The notes under the pieces were generated by a model. That model worked only from the letters and a program-made list of their open reading frames with translations, was not told the DNA's origin and ran no database searches. A DNA stretch of 64,000 bases from FEN-1219 sp963728995 (lineage in GTDB: Bacteria > Pseudomonadota > Gammaproteobacteria > Steroidobacterales > Rariloculaceae). The translations under genes were made by a program, and so were the position numbers. Location: contig CAVSMD010000003.1 of NCBI GenBank assembly GCA_963728995.1, positions 62,001-126,000 of the forward strand. The letters run 5' to 3'. Below are positions 56,987 to 64,000 of this stretch, one piece after another; the stretch's first letter is position 1; each line of letters begins with the position of its first letter.

Positions 56987-58291
56987 GCCGTCGCCCGCCA
57001 TGTGCCGCTCGATCTCGTCGGCGCGCCGCGGGCAGCTCGCGCGTCAGCACGTCGGGACCGTCGCGCGTGACGAGCACGTCGTCCTCGATCCGAATGCCGA
57101 TGCCCCGCCAGCGCTTCTCGACGCCCTTGTCGTCGGCCGGCACGTAGATGCCCGGCTCGATCGTCATGACCATGCCCGGCTCGAGCAACCGCCACTGCTC
57201 GCCGAGCTTGTAGTCGCCGACGTCGTGCACGTCGAGGCCGAGCCAGTGGCCCGTCCGGTGCATGAAGTAGCGCTTGTAGGCCAGCGTCTTGACGAGCTGC
57301 GGCACGCGGCCTTCGAGCAGGCCGAGATCCTTCAAGCCGCGCGTGATGAGCGCGACGGCGGCGTCGTGGGGCTCGTTCCAATGGTTGCCCACGACGGCCT
57401 TGGCCGTCGCGGCGTGATTGGCTGCGAGCACGAGATCGTAGAGCTCGCGCTGCGGCGGCGCTGAAGCGGCCGTTGACCGGGAACGTCCGCGTCACGTCCG
57501 ACGCGTACATCTCGTGCTCGCAGCCCGCATCGATCAGCACGAGATCGCCGTCGGCGAGCTCGGCATCGTTGTCGCGGTAGTGCAGCACGCAGGCGTTGGC
57601 TCCGCCGGCCACGATCGGCGGATACGAGCACTCGGCACCATGGCGGCGAAACTCGTGCAGGAACTCCGCCTCGAGCTCGTACTCCTTCAGCCCGGGCCGG
57701 CAGACGCTCATCGCCCGCTTGTGCGCCGCGACCGCGATGCGCGCCGATTGACGCATGACGGCGGCCTCGGCGCGACTCTTGAACAAGCCGCATCTCGTGC
57801 AGCAGATGATCGAGCGCCACGAGCTCGCTCGGCGCGTGACCGCTCTGGCGCTTCGAGTTCAGCGTCTGGATCATCGCCAGGAGCCGCTGGTCGAACTCGT
57901 GCGCGCCGAGCGAGTAATAGACGCGGTCGCTGCGCTCGAGCAACCCCGGCAGGATGTCGTCGAGATCGGCGATCGGAAACGCGTCGTCGGCGCCGTAGGC
58001 GGCCACGGCGCCCTCGGGACCGGCCCGCGGTCCGTCCCAGAGCTCGCGCTCCGGATTGCGCTCGCGGCAAAACACCAGGAATTCCCCTTGCGGCCGGCCC
58101 GGCACGAGCACGGCGATGGCTTCCGGCTCGGAGAAGCCGGTCAGATAGTAGAAGTCGCTGTCGGTGCGGTAGACGTACATCGTGTCGCGGCTGCGCACCC
58201 GCTCGGGAGCGGCCGCCAGCACGGCGATGCCGTTCGCCCCGATCAGATCCATGAGATGCCGACGACGGCGGGCGAATTCCTTGCTAGTCAC
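56983..58291 (-). CDS. pepP: Xaa-Pro aminopeptidase (PepP), frameshifted
   Basis: About 435 residues. The N-terminal domain is MTSKEFARRRRHLMDLIGAN and YVYRTDSDFYYLTGFSEPEA. The pita-bread metal site shows LVLIDAGCEHEMYASDVTRT (Asp pair), HRTGHWLGLDVHDVGDY (His), MTIEPGIYVP (Glu) and GIGIRIEDDVLVT (Glu). Frame changes near 57785 and 57465 each fit one extra base, and another near 57035. It removes N-terminal residues before proline, with two Mn ions. It lies 24 bp after UPF0149 and overlaps ubiH. Confidence 0.94.
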
Positions 58292-58315
58292 GGTTAGCTG
58301 CGACCTCGCGTGCGT

Positions 58316-58906
58316 CTAGTGTAGATCCCGCGCGGCGGCACGGCGCCCGGCGAGATCCTCGAATACGATCTGCACAGCCGCGCGCACGTACTCGTGCAGC
58401 TGGGCGAGCGCGAAATCGGGCTGATCCTGCCCGGCCGCCTCGTCGTCGCGGAAGTCCGCGCGGCTGATCTGCGTGAAGTCGTTGATGACCTCCGTCACGG
58501 TGCCTTCGGCTCCCCCGGCGCGCGAAAGTTTCGCCAGCTCCGGCGCGCTGGCGCCGAGGCCGGCGACGAACCCATGGCACCACAGTGCCAGCGCCTGCAC
58601 CTGTTCCTCGAGCGGCGCGTCGTCGTCGGGCAGCAGCGGCTCGAACTTGAGCTCGCGGCCCTCGAGCATGCGCCAGGTCGCGGCGACGACCTCCCCGAGC
58701 GACGCGTTCAGCTCACCCGTTGCGGTGAGCTGCTGATCGACGAGGCAATCTTCGAGCCATCTCGCAGCCGCCGGCGCGCCGCCGGCGCACAGCGCGCCGC
58801 ACATCCCGCCATGCAGTTCCGCCAGCGTCACCACGGCGCCGGCGTCCCGAAGCGAGTCGCGCAGGGTGTCGTAGTCGAGAATCGTCGTAGCGGGTTCGTT
58901 GGTCAC
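58316..58906 (-). CDS. ygfB: UPF0149 (YgfB) family protein
   Basis: 196 residues from the GTG at 58906. DYDTLRDSLRDAGAVVTLAE and LHGGMCGALCAGGAPAAARW are the family N-terminus, with GELNASLGEVVAATWRMLEG, ALALWCHGFVAGLGASAPEL and AEGTVTEVINDFTQISRADF. YgfB proteins are cytoplasmic helical proteins; in Pseudomonas a homolog dampens AlpA-dependent beta-lactamase/antitermination control. First gene of the pepP-ubiH-ubiI operon. It is divergent from the zapA cluster, with about 90 bp between the starts. Confidence 0.93.
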   Translation of the reverse strand: MTNEPATTILDYDTLRDSLRDAGAVVTLAELHGGMCGALCAGGAPAAARWLEDCLVDQQLTATGELNASLGEVVAATWRMLEGRELKFEPLLPDDDAPLEEQVQALALWCHGFVAGLGASAPELAKLSRAGGAEGTVTEVINDFTQISRADFRDDEAAGQDQPDFALAQLHEYVRAAVQIVFEDLAGRRAAARDLH

Positions 58907-58994
58907 GTGAGTGAGTGCGAGCAGCGTGCAACGGCATGCTATCACCGGCGCATTCGTTATTGACCGTCAGGAGGGGGCGAGCCTATATTTCCGC

Positions 58995-59229
58995 ATGACC
59001 ACCGACCAACCCAACCATCGCTTCGACCTCGAGTTGCGGCGCCTCGAAAAGCGCCTCGAAGAGCTCGTCGTGCTCTGCCGGCAACTCCAGGAAGAGAACA
59101 AGTCGCTGCGCCACCGCCAGGACTCGCTGATGTCCGAGCGCGCGTCGTTGCTACACAAGAACGAGCAGGTTCGCGGTCGGGTGGAAGGCCATGATCAGCC
59201 GGCTGAAGGGCATGGAGCAGGCATCGTGA
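58995..59229 (+). CDS. TIGR02449-type small coiled-coil protein (ZapB-like), frameshifted once
   Basis: About 77 residues: FDLELRRLEKRLEELVVLCR, QLQEENKSLRHRQDSLMSER and ASLLHKNEQVRGRVEA, one long heptad coiled coil, then MISRLKGMEQAS. One extra G near 59189 breaks the frame. The family lies ahead of zapA in many gammaproteobacteria and resembles ZapB in size and coil, so a role in division-ring organisation is plausible but not shown. The stop overlaps the zapA GTG. Confidence 0.88.
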
Positions 59230-59541
59230 GCGACACGTTCGCGCACGTCACGATCCGCATACTGGAAAAGGAATATCACGTCGCCTGCCCCGCCGAGGAG
59301 AAAGCCTCGCTGATCGCGTCCGCGGAGCTCTTGAACGGCAAAATGCGCGAAATTCGCGACAGCGGCAAGGTCGTCGGGTCTCGACCGCGTGGCCGTCATG
59401 GCGGCTTTGAACCTCGCCAACGAGCTGCTTCGGGCGCAAGGCCAGGACGAGGAGCTGAAGAACATCGTGGGCCTGAGGATCCGCGCCATGCGCGAGCATC
59501 TCGATTCAGCACTCGGCCCTGCGAAGCAGCTCACTCTATAA
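59226..59541 (+). CDS. zapA: cell division protein ZapA, frameshifted once
   Basis: About 104 residues from a GTG overlapping the previous stop. HVTIRILEKEYHVACPAEEK, ASLIASAELLNGKMREIRDS and, after one extra base near 59380, DRVAVMAALNLANELLRAQG are the ZapA pattern of a small head domain and a coiled-coil tail. ZapA crosslinks FtsZ filaments at the division site. Its stop codon TAA lies inside the TATAAT element of the 6S RNA promoter. Confidence 0.94.
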
Positions 59542-59542
59542 T
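59537..59542 (+). promoter_or_regulatory. -10 element of the ssrS promoter
   Basis: TATAAT, a perfect -10 hexamer, seven nt before the predicted 5' end of 6S RNA. No clear -35 is seen at 59514-59519. It overlaps the zapA stop codon. Confidence 0.75.
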
Positions 59543-59548
59543 CGCTTC

Positions 59549-59736
59549 GATGCTCCCTGCGGTGTACGACGCGGACGAAAGTCTCTCGGACCCTAAATCA
59601 TGCCTCAGGGGTTAAGCTCTGTCGGTGGCGTTGTGCAGATCCGGTCTAACCGGGAAGCCTTAAGCTCCGACGGCGTACCCCACTTGTTGCTCCGGTTCGA
59701 GGGCAACGGTTCGTGACGGCACAGGCGGGGAGCATC
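59549..59736 (+). ncRNA. ssrS: 6S RNA
   Basis: A 188-nt RNA between zapA and ygfA, the canonical ssrS position. The ends pair (GATGCTCC with GGAGCATC), continuing through CTGCGGTGT and ACAGGCGG. The interior has the 6S landmarks GAAGCCTTAAGCTCCGACGG and a long interrupted stem around a central bubble. 6S RNA mimics an open promoter, binds sigma70 RNA polymerase and represses transcription in stationary phase. The 5' end is set by the -10 element; a few nt of error are possible at each end. Confidence 0.9.
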
Positions 59737-60336
59737 ACCTCGAATTGGCAAGCGGAGCGCCGGGAACTGCGCGCGCGGATGCGCGCGGCGCGGCGCGCGC
59801 TCTCCCCCGGCCAGCGCATGCACGCGGACCGGCGAATCGTCAGCCACGTTCGCAGCCTGCCGGAATTTCGTTCCGCGCGCCGGATCGCCGTGTTCCTCGC
59901 GTTCGACGGCGAGCCCTCGCTAAAGGACCTGATCAGCGCCGCGGCGGCACGCGGCAAACGCATTTACGCGCCGGTGTTGACCGGTGCACGCATGCACTTC
60001 GCCGAGCTCGACGTCCGCGGCGGGCTCGCGACGAACTTCTTCGGCATCCTCGAGCCGCGCGTGGGCGGCGCGATCGCGGCCCGTGAGCTCGACCTCGTGC
60101 TGACACCCCTCGTCGCATTCGACGATCACGGTGTTCGCGTCGGCGTCGGTCGCGGCTACTACGATCGGTGCTTCGGCTTCCTGCTGCATCGTCCGCGGTG
60201 GCGACGGCCGAAGCTCGTCGGTGTGGCGTACGAGCTACAACGGGTAACCGGCCTCCCCCGCCAGGCCTGGGACGTGCCCCTGTCCGCGGCCGTGACCGAG
60301 GCCGGCGTACGGCGGTTTGGAGCCACCGAGCCATGA
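59713..60336 (+). CDS. ygfA: 5-formyltetrahydrofolate cyclo-ligase
   Basis: 207 residues from a GTG at 59713. WQAERRELRARMRAARRALS, RIAVFLAFDGEPSLKDLISA, GILEPRVGG and FDDHGVRVGVGRGYYDRCFG (ATP/folate site) are the family pattern. It converts 5-formyl-THF to methenyl-THF. This start lies inside the 3' strand of 6S RNA; the conserved region begins only at about residue 12, so a start just beyond the RNA is possible, although no other good start codon lies there. Stop overlaps the EVE gene ATG. Confidence 0.93.
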   Translation: MTAQAGSITSNWQAERRELRARMRAARRALSPGQRMHADRRIVSHVRSLPEFRSARRIAVFLAFDGEPSLKDLISAAAARGKRIYAPVLTGARMHFAELDVRGGLATNFFGILEPRVGGAIAARELDLVLTPLVAFDDHGVRVGVGRGYYDRCFGFLLHRPRWRRPKLVGVAYELQRVTGLPRQAWDVPLSAAVTEAGVRRFGATEP

Positions 60337-60797
60337 AGTACTGGCTCATGAAATCCGAGCCGGAAACCTTTGGAATAGCGGCTCTGGCGGCCAGTCCGCG
60401 CCACACGACGCACTGGGACGGCGTGCGCAATTTCCAGGCGCGCAACTTCATGCGCGACCAGATGCGCCGCGGCGATCTCGCGTTCTTCTATCACTCCAAC
60501 TGCGAGGAGCCGGCCATCGTCGGCATCGTCAAGATCGTGAAAGAAGGCTACCCGGACGATTCCGCATTCGATCCGAAGGACACGCACTACGACACCGACA
60601 GCGATCCCGAGAAGCCACGCTGGTACATGGTGGACGTGCAGCTGCAACGCAAGTTGAAGCGTCCCATAACGCTCGCGACACTGCGCGAGCACGCCAACGG
60701 CGCGCTGAAAGGCATGGCGCTACTCAAGCGCGGTAATCGTTTGTCGATCACTCCGGTGAGCGCGGCACATTGGAAGTTCATCCTCGGTCTCGAGTAG
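60333..60797 (+). CDS. EVE domain-containing protein
   Basis: 154 residues, intact. MKYWLMKSEPETFGIAALAA is the family start, with HWDGVRNFQARNFMRDQMRR, GDLAFFYHSNCEEPAIVGIV and DPEKPRWYMVDVQLQRKLKR. EVE domains are PUA-like folds that read modified bases in nucleic acids, for example in tRNA or DNA. It overlaps the ygfA stop (ATGA). The position after ygfA is common in gammaproteobacteria. Confidence 0.94.
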   Translation: MKYWLMKSEPETFGIAALAASPRHTTHWDGVRNFQARNFMRDQMRRGDLAFFYHSNCEEPAIVGIVKIVKEGYPDDSAFDPKDTHYDTDSDPEKPRWYMVDVQLQRKLKRPITLATLREHANGALKGMALLKRGNRLSITPVSAAHWKFILGLE

Positions 60798-60899
60798 TCA
60801 CTGCGCTGTGTTTGCACGCGTTGCACGGCGCGGGATCGCACGGGAATGTGCGGCGAATCACACTGTGACTTCGCTCTCGCGGAAAAAATATGCGCGAAA

Positions 60900-60940
60900 A
60901 TTTCTAACACACTGGAAATCTTGATCGTTTTATATATACT
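60900..60940 (+). promoter_or_regulatory. AT-rich promoter region for the 27-residue basic protein
   Basis: In a GC-rich genome the stretch AAATTTCTAACACACTGG to TTTTATATATACT stands out. TATACT (60935-60940) can serve as -10; the -35 is not clear. It lies about 35 bp before the ATG at 60974. Confidence 0.4.
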
Positions 60941-60973
60941 CAACGCCGTCTATCCCGACAACGGAGACTACCC

Positions 60974-61057
60974 ATGGCAAAGAAGCGTAAGAAAGTAGCG
61001 AAGAAGGTGTCGAAGAAGCGCAGCAAGAAGAAGACTGCACGACGCAAAAAGCGTTAG
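60974..61057 (+). CDS. 27-residue histone-like Lys/Arg protein
   Basis: The product is MAKKRKKVAKKVSKK plus RSKKKTARRKKR, with about 19 Lys/Arg and no acidic residue. GGAG lies 9 nt before the ATG. An AT-rich promoter region precedes it and a strong terminator follows, so it is its own transcription unit. The composition recalls histone H1-like C-terminal tails of bacteria and small nucleoid proteins. DNA or RNA binding is inferred from charge alone. Confidence 0.72.
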   Translation: MAKKRKKVAKKVSKKRSKKKTARRKKR

Positions 61058-61092
61058 TCCTTCGAGCCGACTTCAAGGCTCAAACAAGTGTA

Positions 61093-61124
61093 GTGCCCGC
61101 CACGTTGCGGGCACTCTCTTTTTT
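61093..61124 (+). terminator. Rho-independent terminator
   Basis: GTGCCCGC, loop CACGTT, GCGGGCAC, then TCTCTTTTTT. The perfect 8-bp GC stem with a U-tract terminates the small basic-protein transcript just ahead of rpiA. Confidence 0.92.
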
Positions 61125-61139
61125 GGAAGGGGCACTTCT

Positions 61140-61797
61140 ATGCCGCAGAGCGTGAACAAACGACAGGCAGCCGAAGCCGCCTTGTCCTACATCAAAGACG
61201 GCATGACGCTCGGCATCGGTACCGGCAGCACGGTCGACATCTTCATCGAGCTGCTCGCACCTCTGGCACGCCGACTCGGGCCCGTCGTCTCGAGCTCCGA
61301 GCGCTCCACGCGCAAACTGGCCGATGCCGGGATTCCGACGGTCGAGCTAAACTCCACGGGCGATCTCGATCTGTACGTCGACGGCGCCGACGAGGCCACC
61401 AAACACCGGCATTTGATCAAGGGCGGCGGCGGCGCATTGACGCGCGAGAAGATCGTCGCCGCTGCCTCGCGCCGCTTCATCTGCATCATCGACGAGACGA
61501 AGCTCGTCGCAACGCTCGGCCGATTCCCGTTGCCGATCGAGGTGGTCCCGATGGCGCAGGCGTACGTGGCGCGGCAGATGGTCAAGGCCGGCGGCCAGCC
61601 GATCTGGCGCGAGAATTTCGTGACCGACAACGGCAACCACATCATCGACGTGCACAATCTCAAGATCGTGAATCCGCTCGAGCTCGAAACGCGTTTCAAC
61701 CAGATCGCCGGCGTCGTCACGCGTCGGCATCTTCGCGAATCGACCCGCGGACGTGCTGCTGATCGGCGGCGCCGCCGGCGTCAAAACAATTCAATAG
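61140..61797 (+). CDS. rpiA: ribose-5-phosphate isomerase A, frameshifted near the end
   Basis: About 218 residues. GMTLGIGTGSTVDIFIELLA is the phosphate-binding GTGSTV loop, with DLDLYVDGADEATKHRHLIK and GGGGALTREKIVAAASRRFI (the DGADE and KGGGGAL catalytic motifs) and FPLPIEVVPMAQAYVARQMV. One extra base near 61722 shifts the end, restoring GIFANRPADVLLIGGAAGVK and TIQ. GGAAGG lies 10 nt before the ATG. It links ribose 5-phosphate and ribulose 5-phosphate, continuing the pathway from gnd. Confidence 0.95.
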
Positions 61798-61805
61798 AAC
61801 AAGAC

Positions 61806-61946
61806 TGGCGCCGCGTTTCGGCGACAGCGGCCTTCGATGTTCGACGGGACGCTCGCGCACAGGATGTGCGCGAGCGAGCCTACAGGGATGTATTCACGGC
61901 GCTCCCGGCGGACATCGAAGGTCGATGTCGCCGAAACGCGGTGCCA
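61806..61946. repeat. Palindromic MITE-like repeat with internal hairpin and dispersed core
   Basis: Arms 61806-61840 (CGCCGCGTTTCGGCGACA then CCTTCGATGT) and 61912-61946 are near-perfect reverse complements. Inside are a perfect 11-bp hairpin at 61851-61875 (GCTCGCGCACA/TGTGCGCGAGC) and the TACAGGGATGTATTCACGGC core that also occurs at 2922-2947. It fills the gap between the rpiA stop and the tRNA on the other strand. Confidence 0.88.
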
Positions 61947-61958
61947 AACCGAAGAAGG

Positions 61959-62032
61959 TGGCTGGGGGACTAGGATTCGAACCTAGGTTCTCGGAGTCAG
62001 AGTCCGATGTCCTACCGCTGGACGATCCCCCA
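61959..62032 (-). tRNA. tRNA-Gln (anticodon CTG)
   Basis: The minus strand reads TGGGGGATCGTCCAGCGGTA, an anticodon arm TCGGA-CTCTGAC-TCCGA with CTG, then a T-arm with GGTTCGAATCC and an acceptor end pairing TGGGGGA/TCCCCCA, discriminator G and encoded CCA (61959-61961). It is 74 nt with no variable-arm extension, fitting tRNA-Gln for CAG codons. Confidence 0.95.
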
Positions 62033-62086
62033 AATCCTTTCGAATCTGCGGACTGTCTTGGGCCGAAGCAGCGCCGGCGTCGTCGA

Positions 62087-62480
62087 CTAGCGCTTCGAGT
62101 ACTGCGGCCGACGCCGCGCCTTGCGTAAGCCCACCTTCTTGCGCTCGACCTCGCGGGCATCGCGCGTCACGAAGCCGGCCTTGCGCAGCGACTTCCGGAG
62201 CCCCTCGTCGTAGTCCATGCAATGCGCGGGTGATGCCGTGACGGATCGCACCTGCCTGACCCGTGGTGCCGCCGCCGCGGACCGTCACGTGCACGTCGAA
62301 CTTGTTCGCGGCCTCGGCCACCGTGAGCGGCTGCCGGACGATCATCCGCGCCGTCTCGCGCCCGAAAAATGTGTCGAGCGGCCGGCCATTCACGACAATC
62401 TCGCCGCTGCCGGGCTGGATGAAGACGCGGGCGGCGGCAGTCTTGCGGCGGCCGGTGCCATAATTGATTTCTGTCGCCAT
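62087..62480 (-). CDS. rpsI: 30S ribosomal protein S9, frameshifted once
   Basis: About 130 residues. MATEINYGTGRRKTAAARVF is the S9 start, with GSGEIVVNGRPLDTFFGRET, VRGGGTTGQAGAIRHGITRA and, after one extra base near 62220, DYDEGLRKSLRKAGFVTRDA and KKVGLRKARRRPQYSKR, the conserved tail reaching the ribosomal P site. It follows rplM by 4 bp. S9 is essential in practice, so the frameshift is a sequence error. Confidence 0.97.
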
Positions 62481-62484
62481 CGAC

Positions 62485-62914
62485 TTAGAGCTCCAGGGGT
62501 TTCGGCTGCTGCGCAGCGTGCGGGTGGTTGGCGCCGCGTACGACCTTGAGTTTCTTGAACATTTGCCGACCGAGCGGGTTCTTCGGCAGCATGCCCTTCA
62601 CGGCGATCTCGATAGCGCGCTCCGGGTGCTCGGCCAGCAGCTTCTCGAGCGGCTCGGACTTCATGTTGCCGATGGTGCCCGTGTGCCGGTAGTAGATCTT
62701 GTCCTTCAGCTTGCGGCCCGTGACCCGGATCTTCTCGGCGTTGATGACGATGATGAAGTCACCCGTATCGACGTGCGGCGTGTAGATCGGCTTGTGCTTC
62801 CCGCGCAGCCGATGGGCGAGGGCGGTGGCCAGACGGCCGAGCGTCTTGCCCTCGGCGTCGACCAAATACCAATCGCGGCGGACCGAGTCCGGCTTGGCGG
62901 AGAACTGTTTTCAT
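62485..62914 (-). CDS. rplM: 50S ribosomal protein L13, frameshifted near the start
   Basis: About 142 residues. MKT then, after one extra base near 62905, FSAKPDSVRRDWYLVDAEGK, TLGRLATALAHRLRGKHKPI, YTPHVDTGDFIIVINAEKIR, KIYYRHTGTIGNMKSEPLEK and LLAEHPERAIEIAVKGMLPK. These match L13 throughout. L13 is an early assembly protein of the large subunit. The start is fixed by the short family N-terminus (MKTF). It is divergent from coq7. Confidence 0.97.
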
Positions 62915-63025
62915 GGCTGTCGAAGCTCTAGATGGAGCCGGGACGACCCGGCCAAAGAGGCGGAATCTTACTGACGGCCGGCACCTGGCGCAAGCCAAGA
63001 GACGGCTCGGAGCGCACTCAATATA

Positions 63026-63706
63026 ATGCCTGCAATGCCCCTGCCGTTGCCGCCCAAGCTTGTCGGATCGACGCGGCTGCCGAGCTGGCCCGACCGACTC
63101 ATCGCCGCGCTCGATCACGGGCTGCGAGCGCTGGGCGCGCCGCCGTCCCCGGGCCGCCCCTCCCCTGCGGCGACCGTCCCCGATGCCGCGCTCACCGACG
63201 CGGAGCGACAACGCAGCGCCGCGCTGCTGCGCGTGAATCACGCCGGTGAGATCGCGGCGCAGGCACTGTACAACGGTCAAGCCGTCGTGGCGCGCGACCC
63301 CCGCGTCCGCCGGCTGCTCGACGCGGCGGGGCGTGAGGAGCGCGACCATCTCGCCTGGTGCGCCGCGCGGCTCGACGAGCTCGATGGTCGCCCCAGCGTA
63401 CTGACCCCCCTGTGGTATGCGGGCAGCTTCCTGATCGGCGTTTTGGCGGGCACGATCGGCGACGCGCAGAGCCTGGGGTTCGTCCAGGAGACGGAGCGGC
63501 AGGTCGAAGCGCATCTGCGCGATCACTTGCAGCGACTGCCGGCGCGGGACGCGCGCAGCGCGGCGATCCTGACCCAGATGAGCGCCGACGAGGCGCATCA
63601 CGGCACCACCGCCATGCTCGCCGGGGGCATTGATTTGGCTGCACCAATTCGGCGCTGCATGAGCCTCGGAGGCGAGATTTTGCGTCGCATTGCACTCCGC
63701 GTGTGA
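63026..63706 (+). CDS. coq7: 2-polyprenyl-3-methyl-6-methoxy-1,4-benzoquinone monooxygenase (Coq7)
   Basis: 226 residues, intact. The di-iron ligands are visible: RVNHAGEIAAQALYNGQAVV (Glu), EERDHLAW (ExxH), SLGFVQETERQVEAHL (Glu) and DEAHHGTTA (ExxH). Coq7 hydroxylates ring C6, the step done by UbiF in enterobacteria, and completes aerobic ubiquinone synthesis with ubiH and ubiI in this window. ATGs at 63026 and 63035 are both possible. Its TGA lies inside the CRP-type palindrome ahead of crp. Confidence 0.95.
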   Translation: MPAMPLPLPPKLVGSTRLPSWPDRLIAALDHGLRALGAPPSPGRPSPAATVPDAALTDAERQRSAALLRVNHAGEIAAQALYNGQAVVARDPRVRRLLDAAGREERDHLAWCAARLDELDGRPSVLTPLWYAGSFLIGVLAGTIGDAQSLGFVQETERQVEAHLRDHLQRLPARDARSAAILTQMSADEAHHGTTAMLAGGIDLAAPIRRCMSLGGEILRRIALRV

Positions 63707-63717
63707 CCAGTGTCACA
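63702..63717. promoter_or_regulatory. Perfect CRP/Vfr-type operator TGTGA-N6-TCACA
   Basis: TGTGACCAGTGTCACA, flanked by G and C to make GTGTGAC-CAGT-GTCACAC fully palindromic. It overlaps the coq7 stop codon and lies about 60 bp upstream of the predicted crp transcription start, fitting a class I position and autoregulation. Confidence 0.82.
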
Positions 63718-63735
63718 CATCCACCTACTTGTCCC

Positions 63736-63764
63736 TTGCGACTTCGGGGGGAATTGATTAAATA
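63736..63764 (+). promoter_or_regulatory. Predicted sigma70 promoter of crp
   Basis: TTGCGA (63736-63741), 17 nt, TAAATA (63759-63764). Four of six bases match in each hexamer. The start would fall near 63771, 24 nt before the crp ATG, with the operator centred near -61. Confidence 0.5.
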
Positions 63765-63794
63765 CAGCGTTAAGTCAAACCGGAGTTCCGACGT

Positions 63795-64000
63795 ATGGAA
63801 GAAGCCCTGCGGCCATTGAGCGATGTCCCGGCCATCAATCGGTTCCTGAGCTACTGTCGGGTCCGAACGATCCCCGGCAAGACGGTCATGATCCATGCCG
63901 GCGATCTCCCCGACGTGCTCTATTACATCGTCGACGGCTCCGTCGAGGTCATGATCGAGGACGAAGACGGCAACGAGATGGTCCTCGCCTATCTCAACAA
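63795..64000 (+). CDS. crp: CRP/Vfr-family transcription regulator, N-terminal part
   Basis: 68 residues before the window ends: INRFLSYCRVRTIPGKTVMI, HAGDLPDVLYYIVDGSVEVM and IEDEDGNEMVLAYLN. This is the start of the cyclic-nucleotide-binding beta-roll of CRP, closest in pattern to Vfr/Clp of Pseudomonas and Xanthomonads (PGK.. I..GD....LYYI..GSV.V..ED..G.E..LAYLN). The DNA-binding helix-turn-helix is beyond the window. A CRP-type operator 78 nt upstream points to autoregulation. Confidence 0.92.
   Translation, partial: MEEALRPLSDVPAINRFLSYCRVRTIPGKTVMIHAGDLPDVLYYIVDGSVEVMIEDEDGNEMVLAYLN

Noticed and set aside
60845..60875. TCACACTGTGA at 60857-60867 as a CRP site
   Set aside because: The half-sites are in the wrong order and spacing compared with TGTGA-N6-TCACA.
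46329..62914. Programmed ribosomal frameshifting in thyA, rpsI, rplM and others
   Set aside because: Sites have no shared slippery heptamer or downstream structure, and the same genes are unshifted in all known relatives.

Overview
The window is GC-rich (by eye about two thirds G+C) and comes from a chromosome of a gammaproteobacterium. The gene orders UPF0149(ygfB)-pepP-ubiH-ubiI and zapB-like-zapA-ssrS(6S RNA)-ygfA, the rplM-rpsI pair, coq7 beside crp, and a UbiH/UbiI/Coq7 aerobic ubiquinone set are typical of that class. Strong use of the Tat pathway, RND efflux and dispersed palindromic repeats suggests a free-living lineage of the Steroidobacter/Nevskia/Xanthomonad sort, but that placement is inference. 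The sequence carries many single-base indels inside conserved genes, including rplM, rpsI, thyA, lgt, zapA and rpiA. Many genes below are therefore given as one locus spanning two or more reading frames. These are best read as consensus errors, not true pseudogenes.

Layout, 1-13 kb: a homoprotocatechuate-type meta-cleavage catabolic locus (hpaE/hpaF-like genes divergent from a DapA-family aldolase and a FAH-family hydrolase/isomerase); a non-coding repeat island (2.5-3.0 kb); an RND efflux pump with its periplasmic adaptor; an HtrA-like protein that has lost catalytic His and Asp; a cytochrome c'; a DUF457-type membrane hydrolase; and a periplasmic redox cluster (Tat-exported 2Fe-2S subunit, FAD/4Fe-4S subunit, a 50-residue membrane peptide, cytochrome b) resembling PaoAB but with no molybdopterin subunit.

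13.4-25.3 kb is the most unusual part: five exported proteins built from DUF11-like beta-sandwich modules around one divergent promoter region, ending in a 1,973-residue protein that combines DUF11, a carboxypeptidase-regulatory-like fold, an OmpA peptidoglycan-binding domain and a long C-terminal beta-barrel. The proteins share an N-terminal motif and a C-terminal module, which suggests one cell-surface assembly. This block appears free of the frameshifts seen elsewhere.

25-54 kb is mostly metabolism and housekeeping: a gnd-zwf-pgl-glucoamylase-srkA operon, PhoD phosphatase, acetyltransferases, a paired M16 peptidase locus with a 51-bp tandem repeat at its end, thyA-lgt, a DUF255 thioredoxin-fold protein, an M23 peptidase and a two-unit Nma111-like protease. 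54-64 kb holds the ubiquinone/pepP operon, the zapA-6S RNA-ygfA cluster, two very small Lys/Arg-rich proteins (one here, one at 38.4 kb), rpiA, tRNA-Gln, rpsI/rplM, coq7 and the start of a crp/vfr gene preceded by a perfect CRP-type palindrome.
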